Shown here piece by piece: positions 49,819 through 58,378 of a stretch of 64,000 nt of DNA (positions are counted from its first letter, which is position 1; every line of letters starts with the position of its first letter). A model generated the notes under the pieces. That model was not told the origin of the DNA. It was given only the letters and a program-made list of their open reading frames with translations, and did no database searches. The position numbers and the translations under genes are program-made. Source of the stretch: JARBUG01 sp035628915 (GTDB lineage Bacteria > Bacillota > Sulfobacillia > Symbiobacteriales > Symbiobacteriaceae); assembly GCA_035628915.1 (NCBI GenBank), contig DASPIW010000039.1:124001-188000 (forward strand). The letters run 5' to 3'.

Positions 49819-50802
49819 TTAGCCCTGGGCAATGGGCACCCGCCGTGTGATTTGGACCGCCATGTGATTGCCCGACATGCCTGGCCGGGCCTTGAAGGTC
49901 AGGACGCTCCCCGCATACAGAGACAGCTCATCGCTGACGCGGGTCTCAAGCGGAATTACATCGCCTTCCTGCAGCGACGTAAACTCTCCCACCGTAATCC
50001 GCGCTGTGCCTAACATGGCAGTCAGGGGAACCTGCGCCTCCTGGATGGAGCCCTGCAGGCCCTCCCCGTCAGGCTCGCCGGTAGGGTCATCGGCCAGCCA
50101 GCGGTGGGGCGAGAGCTTGGACATGACCGGCGCTACTGTGGAGTACGGGAAGACCAGAGTCATGTTGCCGATGTGCTCGCCGACCTGTACGCCCAGGGTA
50201 ATGGCCGCAAGCACCTCGGACGGGGAAGAAGTCTGCAGGAACGCCGGGTTTGTCTCCATTGCCTCCAGGACAGGCTTGATCTCGGCAACGTTGCGCCAGG
50301 CTTCCTGCAAGGGGACGAACACATCCTGGACGGTGCGCTGAATCACGCTAAGTTCAATCTCTGACAGACCGCGCTGCGGCTGAGTGTCGGAACCCGGGCC
50401 CCCGAAGACCCGGTCGATGACCGCATAAGCGATATTCGCGCTGATTTCCAGCAGACAAATGCCGGGCAGCGGGTTTAGGCGGAACACGGCTACCACGGCT
50501 GGGCTTGGCAGCAACTGCGTGTATTCCGCATACAGGTACTGGTTGGTTCCGCGCACATGCACCTGTGTGTTGGTGCGCAGCGAAGCCAGGAAAAAGCTCT
50601 GCAGAAGCCGAGCGTAATTTTCGTGCACCATGACCAGGGTCCGGAGCAAGTCTTTCTTGAACTTGGTGGGCCGGCGGAAGTCATAGTCGCGCAGCGTGGT
50701 ATTGTCTTTGCCCTGGAACAGGTCTTCGCCGTTCGCAGGAAGGAGCGACTTCATGAGGGCATCAATATCGGCTTGTGTCAGTGTATTTTCCAGCGCCCCC
50801 AA
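49819..50802 (-). CDS. fliM: Flagellar motor switch protein FliM
   Basis: The C-ring protein that binds CheY-P. It has the N-terminal CheY-binding peptide (TQADIDALMKSLL), then DYDFRRPTKFKKDLLRTLVMVHENYARLLQSFFLASLRT, GICLLEISANIAYAVIDRVFGGPG, and the SpoA core near the end. Length is about 327 residues. The start is unsure: TTG 50802 (AGGA 5 bases before) or CTG 50793 (AAGGAG 9 bases before) both fit; there is no ATG. It is the first gene of the long flagellar unit, directly behind a riboswitch terminator. Confidence 0.94.
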   Translation of the reverse strand: MGALENTLTQADIDALMKSLLPANGEDLFQGKDNTTLRDYDFRRPTKFKKDLLRTLVMVHENYARLLQSFFLASLRTNTQVHVRGTNQYLYAEYTQLLPSPAVVAVFRLNPLPGICLLEISANIAYAVIDRVFGGPGSDTQPQRGLSEIELSVIQRTVQDVFVPLQEAWRNVAEIKPVLEAMETNPAFLQTSSPSEVLAAITLGVQVGEHIGNMTLVFPYSTVAPVMSKLSPHRWLADDPTGEPDGEGLQGSIQEAQVPLTAMLGTARITVGEFTSLQEGDVIPLETRVSDELSLYAGSVLTFKARPGMSGNHMAVQITRRVPIAQG

Positions 50803-50812
50803 CTCCTTCCTA

Positions 50813-50854
50813 TAGGAAAATAAAAAGAGCTCACTGGGGTGAGCTGATTCACCC
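50813..50854 (-). terminator. Riboswitch expression platform: anti-terminator and terminator
   Basis: On the minus strand AGCTCAC pairs with GTGAGCT (50845-50839 with 50834-50828) and is followed by CTCTTTTTATTTT, a rho-independent terminator before the fliM ribosome site. A competing stem GGGTGA/TCACCC (50854-50849 with 50842-50837) shares the terminator's 5' arm, so only one can form. This is the on/off switch read by the aptamer upstream. Confidence 0.9.
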
Positions 50855-50861
50855 TCCGCCT

Positions 50862-50952
50862 GCTTCGGTGGCCCGGCCGGCTTGGAACGAAATCGTTCGA
50901 CAGCCCCGTGGCTTTGCGACCCCACCTTTCAGTGGGTGTGCCTTTATCGTTG
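50862..50952 (-). ncRNA. Cyclic di-GMP-I (GEMM) riboswitch aptamer
   Basis: The minus-strand RNA reads GATAAAGGCACACC, then CTGAAAGGTGGGG (P2 with the GAAA tetraloop), TCGCAAAGCCACGGGGC (the core and tetraloop receptor) and AAGCCGGCCGGGCCACCG. This is the GEMM-I class consensus in order, with the near-invariant CGCAAAGCCACGG intact. It senses c-di-GMP, the second messenger that sets the choice between swimming and sessile life. It lies between the promoter at 50996-51024 and the terminator before fliM. Whether ligand turns genes on or off cannot be decided by eye. Confidence 0.93.
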
Positions 50953-50995
50953 GAAGAGATCATTGTTATCTATGCCATATTACGCCTTGTCCTTA

Positions 50996-51024
50996 AGTGT
51001 AAGGGAGAACTGTATAAACGTCAA
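50996..51024 (-). promoter_or_regulatory. Sigma-A-type promoter of the fliM flagellar operon
   Basis: On the minus strand TTGACG (51024-51019) and TACACT (51001-50996) are 17 bases apart, in an AT-rich stretch. Transcription would start near 50988, about 40 bases before the riboswitch. Confidence 0.8.
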
Positions 51025-51275
51025 CCATGTACTCCATATATTGTATGGCACACTACATTTCAGTAAACTTGACGTTCCTACAGTCAGATCCGCACTCCGG
51101 GGGCGCCGTGCAAAGGGTAACGCCCACTGCGGCAGGGATGCCGCAGCGGGCGTTTCTTGGACATTCTGGCTTATAGTCAGGGTTTTATCGTCGGAATCAG
51201 GCGGGTAACACCCCTTCATCCCAAAGTTGGACACCGCCGGCGCCCCACGGCGAGCCGGAAGGTAAGGGTCTTCAC
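51025..51275. other. Intergenic region with a large hairpin
   Basis: No gene is seen here. An AT-rich part (51025-51070) lies upstream of the fliM promoter. At 51119-51134 with 51139-51154 there is a 16-base stem with one mismatch and loop GGGA, followed on the plus strand by TCTT. It probably marks the end of the hydrolase transcript (minus strand), though its T-run is poor in that direction. Confidence 0.5.
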
Positions 51276-52898
51276 CTAATGATTTCTGATCCAGGCCGCG
51301 ATGTCCTCGATGACGTACGCGGGCACATTCGCCTTCGTCTGGTACTCGTCGAGGAAGCCCAGGGGCCCCTCTCCCTCCGTGAATATATGGTTCAGCTTGG
51401 GGTAGAGCCTGAATGTAACCCCATCGCGTCCGGCCAGTTCTTTCTGCCAGCTCTCAAACTGACTGACGGGTACCTGAAAATCGCGGGCGCCCTGGAAAAT
51501 CAGCAGGGGAACACCCACCTTCATGGCTACGGACGCCACTGGGTCCCGCAAGTCCAGATAGTATTGCGGGAAGCCAAGGACAAACTCCTTGGGCGGCTGG
51601 GCTGCGTTGAAGCTCGGGTCGCGCAACAAGGCGATTTGCTGCGCAATGAACGGCAGTTGGGCTTCCGGCAGGAGCTGCGCCTCGACCATAAGCTTGCTCT
51701 GCGCGTAGAGCGTGTCGAGGAACGAGTTGGGACCGGCCGCAATGATGCCGCCCGCGATCACCTTCTGCGAATCCTGCTCGAGCATCCGCGGCAGGGCAAA
51801 GCCGCCTTGACTGTGACCGAGGACAAAGACTCGCCGGGGATCAATGCCTTCCCGTGCTCGGAGAAGGCTCGCCGCAAGGAGGGCGTCTTCCGTGGTTTCG
51901 GCCTGCAGGCCGAAGTTGGGCAACATGACGACCTTCTGTGAATGCTCCCGGGTCCGCTTTTCGTAGCGCAGCACGGCAATGCCGCGGGTGGCCAGGCCCT
52001 GGGCCAGGTCCCGGAAGACTTTCACACCGCCGACAGTTTCGTCGCGGTCGTTAGGGCCGGAGCCATGAACCAGGACTAGGGCCGGGAACGGACCGTCGCC
52101 GGCCGGCATGGCAAGGGTGCCCGGCAGGGGAAACGCACCGTCCGGCCCGATCAGGACTTCCGTTTCCGTGAAGAGATCAGGGTTGGCGTAGCGCGGCGTG
52201 CCGGCAACCGCCGTGGGCCCAGCGTAAACGTTCATATAATAGTCATCCACCAGGGAGCCGCTGAGGTCGAAGCGCACGGTGACGTCCAAGGCCATTTGGC
52301 CAATGGCCGCTACGAATTGGACGTTCTCATGCACGGCGGACTTGGTGTGTGCGACGCCGGTCATCTGCACGACGGAACCGACCTGCTGCAACTGGGCTGC
52401 AATAGCGGCAAGACGGGGGGCCGGCATGGCAGCTCGGAAGGCTGGGGTAAAGGTCTCCGGGTCAGGCGTTCCCTTTACTAAGGCCTTGAAGAAATCCATG
52501 GCGCGGGTCGCTGCCGAGTCGACGACAGCCTTGTCGGCGGTGGCGTCCCAGGCCACTTCGACGCCGAGCGCTGCCTTGAGAAAAGGCAGCGGAATCATCG
52601 TTCGCCCGTTGTCCAGCGACACAGGGGCACCGACCGGAACAGACTGACCGTTCCACCGGGCGGTCCCTTCGCCAATGCGCAGAACCAGGACCACATCGTC
52701 ACGGGTGACGGTTACGGCCTGCTCAGCAGCATTCCATTCGACCTTCGCCCCGGCGGCTTCGGCCACGGGCCGCAGGGGGACCAAGCCAGGTTCGGTCGCC
52801 TTGTTGGGTTCCCCGGCGGCCAGTCCGGTACCGGCCAGGGGCAGAATGAGCAGTGCGGTGATCACGGCGACCAGCGCACGCTTCAAGGACTGCAACAT
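51276..52898 (-). CDS. Secreted alpha/beta hydrolase with copper amine oxidase-like N-domain
   Basis: A 540-residue exported protein. Signal peptide: LKRALVAVITALLILPLAGTGLAA. Residues about 35-120 form a copper amine oxidase N-domain-like stalk (VPLRPVAEAAGAKVEWNAAEQAVTV, RTMIPLPFLKAALGVEVAWD), a wall-linked module common in Symbiobacterium and Bacillus. A DUF3887-like part follows, then an alpha/beta hydrolase (LVLVHGSGPNDRDETVGG, nucleophile in LGHSQGGF, and a late His in KLNHIFTEGEG), like dienelactone hydrolase or acyl-peptidase types. ATG 52898 follows AGGAG. It likely cleaves an ester or peptide outside the cell; substrate unknown. Confidence 0.82.
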   Translation of the reverse strand: MLQSLKRALVAVITALLILPLAGTGLAAGEPNKATEPGLVPLRPVAEAAGAKVEWNAAEQAVTVTRDDVVLVLRIGEGTARWNGQSVPVGAPVSLDNGRTMIPLPFLKAALGVEVAWDATADKAVVDSAATRAMDFFKALVKGTPDPETFTPAFRAAMPAPRLAAIAAQLQQVGSVVQMTGVAHTKSAVHENVQFVAAIGQMALDVTVRFDLSGSLVDDYYMNVYAGPTAVAGTPRYANPDLFTETEVLIGPDGAFPLPGTLAMPAGDGPFPALVLVHGSGPNDRDETVGGVKVFRDLAQGLATRGIAVLRYEKRTREHSQKVVMLPNFGLQAETTEDALLAASLLRAREGIDPRRVFVLGHSQGGFALPRMLEQDSQKVIAGGIIAAGPNSFLDTLYAQSKLMVEAQLLPEAQLPFIAQQIALLRDPSFNAAQPPKEFVLGFPQYYLDLRDPVASVAMKVGVPLLIFQGARDFQVPVSQFESWQKELAGRDGVTFRLYPKLNHIFTEGEGPLGFLDEYQTKANVPAYVIEDIAAWIRNH

Positions 52899-53143
52899 TT
52901 CAAGTTCTCCTCTCACGCGAAAGGTTCATCCGCATGAGAGACGCTCAGGCCCCGGCAATCGTTCAGACAGTGATGAAACTGTAACACAAGCAATGCCAGC
53001 GTGCCGTGAGGGGGCAGCACTCGGCAAGACTCCCATGGGCCGTCTCCACGTCGAAGCCTCAACAATGTTCCTGTAAGACTGGAACGTTTTCTGGTTGCTG
53101 ATTGTCAATGATTTGAGCAGCTGGACGGGCAAGGGGGGATCGC

Positions 53144-53659
53144 ATGTACAACAGTGACGAGCAGTTCCTGGCCCTGCTCCGAAATGAGGAGGGAAAGCTC
53201 CTGCGCCTTGCGCGAGCTCTGACCGGGCAGGATGCCGATGCATGGGATTTGTTGCAAGAAGCTACGCTGGTGGCTTACAGCCAGTTTCACAAACTAAGGG
53301 GCGGGCCGGACTCCTTCGGGCCTTGGATCCGCCACATCCTGGTCAATCGTGCCCGCAACCTTCTGATAAGCCGCAGCCGCATATCTCTGGTGGAGTCCAT
53401 GTCCGAAGAAACCGCCAGCCCTGAGCCCGGGCCTGAGGAGCAGTTCAACCACACCCTGCTGTGGGTTGAAGTCATGGCGCTTGAGGACCATCACCGGCAG
53501 GTACTTACTCTTCGGTTCCTGGCAGATATGAAGGTGGAAGAGATCGCCATACTGCTTCATGTTCCAGAGGGCACGGTAAAATCCCGAATCAACCGGGCTC
53601 TGAGTGCCCTTCGGGTGCGTCTGGAGTCCGGGGCGAAAGGGGCGGTGAAGCAAGCATGA
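53144..53659 (+). CDS. ECF RNA polymerase sigma factor
   Basis: A 171-residue ECF sigma factor. Region 2: LLRLARALTGQDADAWDLLQEATLVAYSQFHKL and FGPWIRHILVNRARN; region 4: VEVMALEDHHRQVLTLRFLADMKVEEIAILLHVPEGTVKSRINRALSALR. The stop overlaps the anti-sigma start (ATGA), so the two are translated together. A GGAAC-N18-GTC pattern at 53081-53106 might be its own promoter, which is weak evidence. The set of genes it controls is unknown. Confidence 0.93.
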   Translation: MYNSDEQFLALLRNEEGKLLRLARALTGQDADAWDLLQEATLVAYSQFHKLRGGPDSFGPWIRHILVNRARNLLISRSRISLVESMSEETASPEPGPEEQFNHTLLWVEVMALEDHHRQVLTLRFLADMKVEEIAILLHVPEGTVKSRINRALSALRVRLESGAKGAVKQA

Positions 53660-55143
53660 ACCTGGAACAGAAGCTCAGCAACAGCGCCGAGCCGTGGCTT
53701 GCGGAAGAAGTTCTCTCACCTGCCCAATCGGCTGCATTGGCGACGTTGGTGCGGCGCAAATTCCGCACCCGCCGGCTGGTCCGTGGGGTGCGGGCAGCAG
53801 TCATCGCCGCGGCCTTGGTAAGCGTAGTCATGTGCTGGCCTGTGCTGGTCAGCTTGGCATCGGACAGCCCCATGATCGGACCGCTCATTGTCCGCTGGGG
53901 TGGCCTTGACCGCGGCGCTTACTGGGCAGCTCAAAACGGTTATGTGGTGCCAATTGGCAAGGTGGCTACCGATCAAGGGTACTCCTTTCAAGTGGAGAGT
54001 GTGCTTGCCGATGCGGCTCGCACCGTGGTCTACTATGTGGTGGATGGTCCCAACCTGACTGGAGACCTGCCCATAATTGACGCAACCTATAATCTCAGGT
54101 CCCCTTCCGGAGCGTCCGGGAGCGAAGGGACACTCATTGACGGACGCCTGTACGGGACGGAGACGCTTCCGCCCCTGCCCCACCCCGTCTCCCTGGTGAA
54201 CTTGACAGTAGGGGAGATCGCCGGCGTGAAGGGAACTTGGAAGGTCTCGTTTATGGCCTCGCGGGCAGAACTGGACGCCATGACCAGGTCGTTTAGAATT
54301 CAGGAGCCCCCTGAGCCTCTTCCTGCGGATGCCACCGAGCACAAGCTGCCGAATCCTGCGGCCACCGTTGAGGTGCCGAAGCAGCCCTCTGCGGCAGCGG
54401 AGCCCGAACCGCCTGTTTCGGTCCCCGCGGTAGAAGCTTCGGATCAGCCTTTATCAGAACCGGTGGTAGCCCTCCTGCCTGATACGGGCCAGTCGGAGCA
54501 GTCGGTTGACTTGACAAAAAAGGTGTACGTAGACGATATTTGGCGGGAGCGCTGCGGATTGACAATCACGCGAATCGTTTTGACACCTACTGAGACAGTG
54601 GTGGAAATGGTCGGCCCCGCCGCCGGACACTGTGATATCAGGAAGTCCGAACTGGAAGCTGATGGACAATTGCTTACTGCGACCGGGAGTTCCTGGAGCC
54701 TGGGCCTGTACAAGATTAGGTTCGACCGGCTGGAAGGAGACCCGGCGCAAGTGACTCTCCGCCTTACAACGGTGGTGAAATGGGAAGAGGGAGGACCTGT
54801 CATCGATTTGTCCCAGCCCGGGGTCCGAACCACCTATGGGGAACTGTGGTTTGAGTTGGAGTCGATCACTCATGAGGACGGGAACACCGTGATCCACCTG
54901 AACACGGGACCCGAAGGTACCGATTCCGAAGCTTTTTTTGCGTTCAGACGCTGGGTGGTGACAGACACAGATGGAAATCTGCACAGCGTGACCAGGGGGC
55001 ATGCCCAGTGGGTTGGTACGCCCGCTGTGTGGCATGAGGAACGTACGATCGACGGCGACGTTCCGTCACTGCTAACTATCCAGTCTCAGTTGCACGCGGT
55101 GCCCGTTCCAGGTCCCTTCGAAGTAACCATTCCGCTCAAGTAG
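53656..55143 (+). CDS. DUF4179-type membrane anti-sigma factor
   Basis: A 495-residue single-pass membrane protein coded with a four-base overlap behind an ECF sigma factor. The cytoplasmic N-terminus (about 1-45) is basic, one helix follows (AVIAAALVSVVMCWPVLVSLA), and the large outer part has the DUF4179 pattern (RGAYWAAQNGYVVPIGKVATDQGYSFQVESVLADAARTVVYYVVD) plus a later beta-rich region with another such repeat. DUF4179 proteins are typical partners of Bacillus-type ECF factors. The external domain probably senses an envelope signal. Confidence 0.82.
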   Translation: MNLEQKLSNSAEPWLAEEVLSPAQSAALATLVRRKFRTRRLVRGVRAAVIAAALVSVVMCWPVLVSLASDSPMIGPLIVRWGGLDRGAYWAAQNGYVVPIGKVATDQGYSFQVESVLADAARTVVYYVVDGPNLTGDLPIIDATYNLRSPSGASGSEGTLIDGRLYGTETLPPLPHPVSLVNLTVGEIAGVKGTWKVSFMASRAELDAMTRSFRIQEPPEPLPADATEHKLPNPAATVEVPKQPSAAAEPEPPVSVPAVEASDQPLSEPVVALLPDTGQSEQSVDLTKKVYVDDIWRERCGLTITRIVLTPTETVVEMVGPAAGHCDIRKSELEADGQLLTATGSSWSLGLYKIRFDRLEGDPAQVTLRLTTVVKWEEGGPVIDLSQPGVRTTYGELWFELESITHEDGNTVIHLNTGPEGTDSEAFFAFRRWVVTDTDGNLHSVTRGHAQWVGTPAVWHEERTIDGDVPSLLTIQSQLHAVPVPGPFEVTIPLK

Positions 55144-55200
55144 AAACACTCACGTTTGGCAGTGGTCCGCACGGAGTAGCAGCACGGTCAGTAAGCCCGA

Positions 55201-55234
55201 GGGCCGCCTGCGGCGTCAAGCGTGCAGGCGGCCC
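55201..55234 (+). terminator. Hairpin after the sigma/anti-sigma operon
   Basis: A perfect 11-bp stem (55201-55211 with 55224-55234, 12-base loop). No T-run follows, so it may be a weak terminator or an RNA end. Confidence 0.5.
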
Positions 55235-55271
55235 CGTCGTAGTTGTCGGCCTTGGTTTTTAAACTGCCCCC

Positions 55272-56555
55272 TCACGGCCGGAAAATCGGCAGCGGCTTCA
55301 GCGGCAGCGGCTTGATGGGCACCAAAATGAGCTCAGGCGGGAGCTTGTTGCTCCCCGGCCCCTTGACCCAGAGGTCGTTGTTCTCCATCCAGACCGCCAC
55401 GTTGTCCACCGTCAGCTTCTGCCCGGGGGTCCCGGGGGTGAAGACAGCGGACTTGTCTACCAATTGCCCCGACGGCGGGCGAATGGTCACCATGAGCGAG
55501 TAGTTGTCCGGGCGCCCGTCCTTGAACATGGCCAGCTTGTCGGCCGGATAAGTGCCGCATTTATGCAGCCCCTGGGCCGAGCAGATGCCGCCCGTTACCG
55601 GGGGGCCGTCCTTGGGCCCGAGCTTGCGTCCCCACACCCGGTACTCGGCGCTGAAGCTGGTGGAGCCCCCGAAAGGCTGTCCCAGGCACCCGCCGGCTAC
55701 CTTAATGCCCGTCTTGACCTGCGCATCGTTCGCCGGGAGATACTGCAGCACCCGGGTAATCGTGCCGCTGCCGCTCCGCTTCACATTCGTTTCGCTGAAC
55801 CCCAGGGGCGGGTTGGGCACATTCCCTGGTGTCCCGGCGTCAAACGTGCCGCGGTGGGCCTCGTCGGTCGCGACTTCCCAGCCGGCGTCAACCCGGAGTT
55901 CCTTCTCGAACTGGTGAAAGACGAACTGCTGCGCCGTGCAGGAGACGGCGACGGGCCCGAACTGCTTGTAGTCGTAGGCCCGACCGGAAGGCACAAGCCG
56001 CCACGAAGTGATTTGCGCCGGCGGCGGGGGTGACGTGAACTCGATGATTGCCGGTGTACTCTGCTTGCCGTCTGCAGTCTTCACGAAGATGGACTGAGGT
56101 CCGTTGAGGTTTGACAGGCCCCCCGTGAGCTGCACGATGATGTGCGTGTCGCTCCAGGCCTTCGGGATTACCTCCTGGCCGTTCAGCACTACCTTGGGCC
56201 CCGCCTCTCCGCCGGCGCCGAAGTTGGCGCCAATCAGGGTCAGGTTTGCCGTCGCACCCTTGGTCACCTTGGCCGGCGTGACCGTGTAAATCCGGGCGCC
56301 GGGTCCGATCTCTTTCAGCTTGTCGCCCTGGCCCACCATCGTGATGGCATAGACTCGACTCTGGGGCACGAGCAGCGCGCTGAAGAGCAGGAGGTAGAAG
56401 GCCATGAAGCTCAGCGCCACCACTCGGACCCAGCCTTTGGGCACCTTGCCGCTCCACAGCAGCTTTACGAACACGATCAGACCCACCGCCAGGAAGATGA
56501 CGGCGATCAGGAAGGCCACGTTGTACGTGGTCTTTATGATCTCTAATAGACGCAC
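55272..56555 (-). CDS. Membrane protein with IPT/TIG domain, function unknown
   Basis: A 427-residue protein. Two N-terminal membrane helices (VAFLIAVIFLAVGLIVFVKLL and VVALSFMAFYLLLFSALLV) are followed by an outer Ig-like IPT/TIG domain (ITPAKVTKGATANLTLIGANFG type; TVTPAKVTKGATANL and VVLNGQEVIPKAWSDTHIIVQL). A long region with a few Cys and no clear family follows, ending in a Pro/Leu/Lys repeat (PIKPLPLKPLPIF). It may be a surface or envelope-bound protein. The gene lies beside a serine recombinase gene and marks the chromosome side of the mobile element. GTG 56555. Confidence 0.7.
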   Translation of the reverse strand: MRLLEIIKTTYNVAFLIAVIFLAVGLIVFVKLLWSGKVPKGWVRVVALSFMAFYLLLFSALLVPQSRVYAITMVGQGDKLKEIGPGARIYTVTPAKVTKGATANLTLIGANFGAGGEAGPKVVLNGQEVIPKAWSDTHIIVQLTGGLSNLNGPQSIFVKTADGKQSTPAIIEFTSPPPPAQITSWRLVPSGRAYDYKQFGPVAVSCTAQQFVFHQFEKELRVDAGWEVATDEAHRGTFDAGTPGNVPNPPLGFSETNVKRSGSGTITRVLQYLPANDAQVKTGIKVAGGCLGQPFGGSTSFSAEYRVWGRKLGPKDGPPVTGGICSAQGLHKCGTYPADKLAMFKDGRPDNYSLMVTIRPPSGQLVDKSAVFTPGTPGQKLTVDNVAVWMENNDLWVKGPGSNKLPPELILVPIKPLPLKPLPIFRP

Positions 56556-56597
56556 GGTATCACCCGTGGTACACTTAACTGGGAGTGATTACCAAAT
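56556..56597. other. Likely chromosome/element junction
   Basis: The 42-base gap between the TIG-protein gene and the large serine recombinase. Such recombinase genes usually sit at one end of their element, so an attachment site is likely here or just inside it. The core cannot be fixed without the other end, which lies outside the window. Confidence 0.35.
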
Positions 56598-58181
56598 ATG
56601 TCTACTTCGATCAGGATCGAATCGGACATGGTGGCCGCTTACATTCGGTGGTCTACCGATGATCAGTCAGACGGAACGACCCTGGATGTCCAAAAGGAAA
56701 GCTGTATGCACTACGTCAAGTCGCAGGGGTGGGCGTTCCGCGAAGACCTCTGTTTCATCGATGACGGCTATTCGGGCGGCACGCTGGATCGGCCGGCCAT
56801 GACCGCCTTACGGCAAGCCGTGAGCGCCGGTCAGGTCCGCTGCGTAGTGGTCTACAAGCTGGACCGCTTGTCCCGCTCGGTCCTCGACACGGTCAACCTG
56901 GCCTTGGAGGAGTGGGAAGGCAAGTGCTACATCAAGAGCACGCGCGAGCCGATCGACACCACCACGGCAGCGGGGAAGATGTTCTTCTACATGCTGGTGA
57001 GCTACGCGGAATGGGAGCGGGCAGTGATTCGAGAGCGAACCCTGTCAGGGAAGAAGAAGCGGGCTGAACAGGGTAAGAACCCCGGGATCAAGTTTCCCTT
57101 TGGATACACCAGGGGAGCCACACCCGGGGAGTGGGCCGTAGTAGAAGAGCAGGCCGCCATCGTCCGTCGCATTTTCGGGGAATACGTTGGCGGGAAGGGC
57201 TTGCTGACCATCTGCAACGAGCTAAACGAGCAAGCAGTCCCCTGGAAGTATGGAACACCCTGGAATATCTCAACGATCCAGTACATCTTGAAGAACGAGG
57301 CCTACAAAGGCGACCTCGTATACGGGGCACGGATCGACGCCAAGTCCCGGACTACGGGCAAACGTACCATCATCAAGCTGGATGAGCCCAGGCATGCCAA
57401 AGTGGAGAACGCGATGCCGGTCATTGTTGAGCGAGAGCTGTGGGAGGCTGCGCAGGCAGTCAACCGAAGCCGAGAGGTTGCCTCTAAGCGTTCTCTGTCC
57501 GCCACGTATCTCCTGTCTGGAATTGCCAAATGCACCTGCGGCGGCCCATTGGTCGGTGCCTTTATGGAAGGCAAACGACGGATCTACAGTTGCTCAATCA
57601 GGCGGAACCGAGGCGCTGCGATCTGCAACGCCCTTTCCATGAAAGCTGACGATGTTGAGCGCGATGTTGTCGAAGCGGTAAGAACCCACTACCGGGCTGC
57701 AGGTGAAGAGGATCATGTCGCATCGACCCTAAAGAACCTGAACGAGCAGCGTGATATGGCCATTCACTCAATGGCCAACTTTGAAACCAGAATTGAGGAG
57801 CTGAGGCGTCGCCAGGACCGGCTGCATGCAGACTACGACAAAGGTGAGCTCACTGCTCGGCTCTACAGCTCCCGAAGCGAAGACACCGAGATGGAGATTG
57901 AGAAGGCACGGGCCGAAATCGCCAAGGTGAAGGGGCAAGTGGCTCAACTGGACCAACAGCTCAAATCCCTTGACGCCGTCCGTACTGAGTTCAGACAGAT
58001 GGCAGCTCGTGCAGATGAGTGGGACGCGTTAACTCGGGAAGAGCAGAAGCAGTTCCTCCGCCATGCAATTGACTCTCTGACACTCCGGTGTGTCGGTAAG
58101 GAGCGCAGCCCCGAGGACCGCCGAATCTCTCTGGAGGTCATTGAGATTGATCTGGTCCTGAATCAACCGAGGCTGGCTTGA
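56598..58181 (+). CDS. Large serine recombinase (integrase)
   Basis: A 527-residue serine integrase that would integrate and excise the element. The resolvase catalytic domain has S19 in AYIRWSTDDQ and conserved arginines (YKLDRLSRSVLDT, ERAVIRERT). Recombinase domain: FPFGYTRGATPGEW, then WNISTIQYILKNEAYKGDLVYG. The zinc ribbon has CTCGG and YSCSIRRNRGAAIC. A coiled-coil region follows (about 385-460), as in phage and ICE integrases. ATG 56598. It marks the start of the mobile element. Confidence 0.95.
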   Translation: MSTSIRIESDMVAAYIRWSTDDQSDGTTLDVQKESCMHYVKSQGWAFREDLCFIDDGYSGGTLDRPAMTALRQAVSAGQVRCVVVYKLDRLSRSVLDTVNLALEEWEGKCYIKSTREPIDTTTAAGKMFFYMLVSYAEWERAVIRERTLSGKKKRAEQGKNPGIKFPFGYTRGATPGEWAVVEEQAAIVRRIFGEYVGGKGLLTICNELNEQAVPWKYGTPWNISTIQYILKNEAYKGDLVYGARIDAKSRTTGKRTIIKLDEPRHAKVENAMPVIVERELWEAAQAVNRSREVASKRSLSATYLLSGIAKCTCGGPLVGAFMEGKRRIYSCSIRRNRGAAICNALSMKADDVERDVVEAVRTHYRAAGEEDHVASTLKNLNEQRDMAIHSMANFETRIEELRRRQDRLHADYDKGELTARLYSSRSEDTEMEIEKARAEIAKVKGQVAQLDQQLKSLDAVRTEFRQMAARADEWDALTREEQKQFLRHAIDSLTLRCVGKERSPEDRRISLEVIEIDLVLNQPRLA

Positions 58182-58288
58182 TCATCTCAGCTTAGGCTCC
58201 CCACGGTAGAGGCCGAACAACTAGAATGCCCATGGCAACGGCCCGGAGGCTGTCATCTTGCAAGGCAGTCTCCGAGCCGGCTTCATTA

Positions 58289-58318
58289 TTGATCCAGAAC
58301 ATCGCATTGGCGTACAAT
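58289..58318 (+). promoter_or_regulatory. Sigma-A-type promoter of the Hsp70-SBD fusion gene
   Basis: TTGATC (58289-58294) and TACAAT (58313-58318) with an 18-base spacer, about 60 bases before the ATG at 58379. Confidence 0.6.
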
Positions 58319-58378
58319 CGTACTACCAACAAATTTCGCAAAGGAAACGAACACACAGAAATCTTTGAGGTGAAATTG

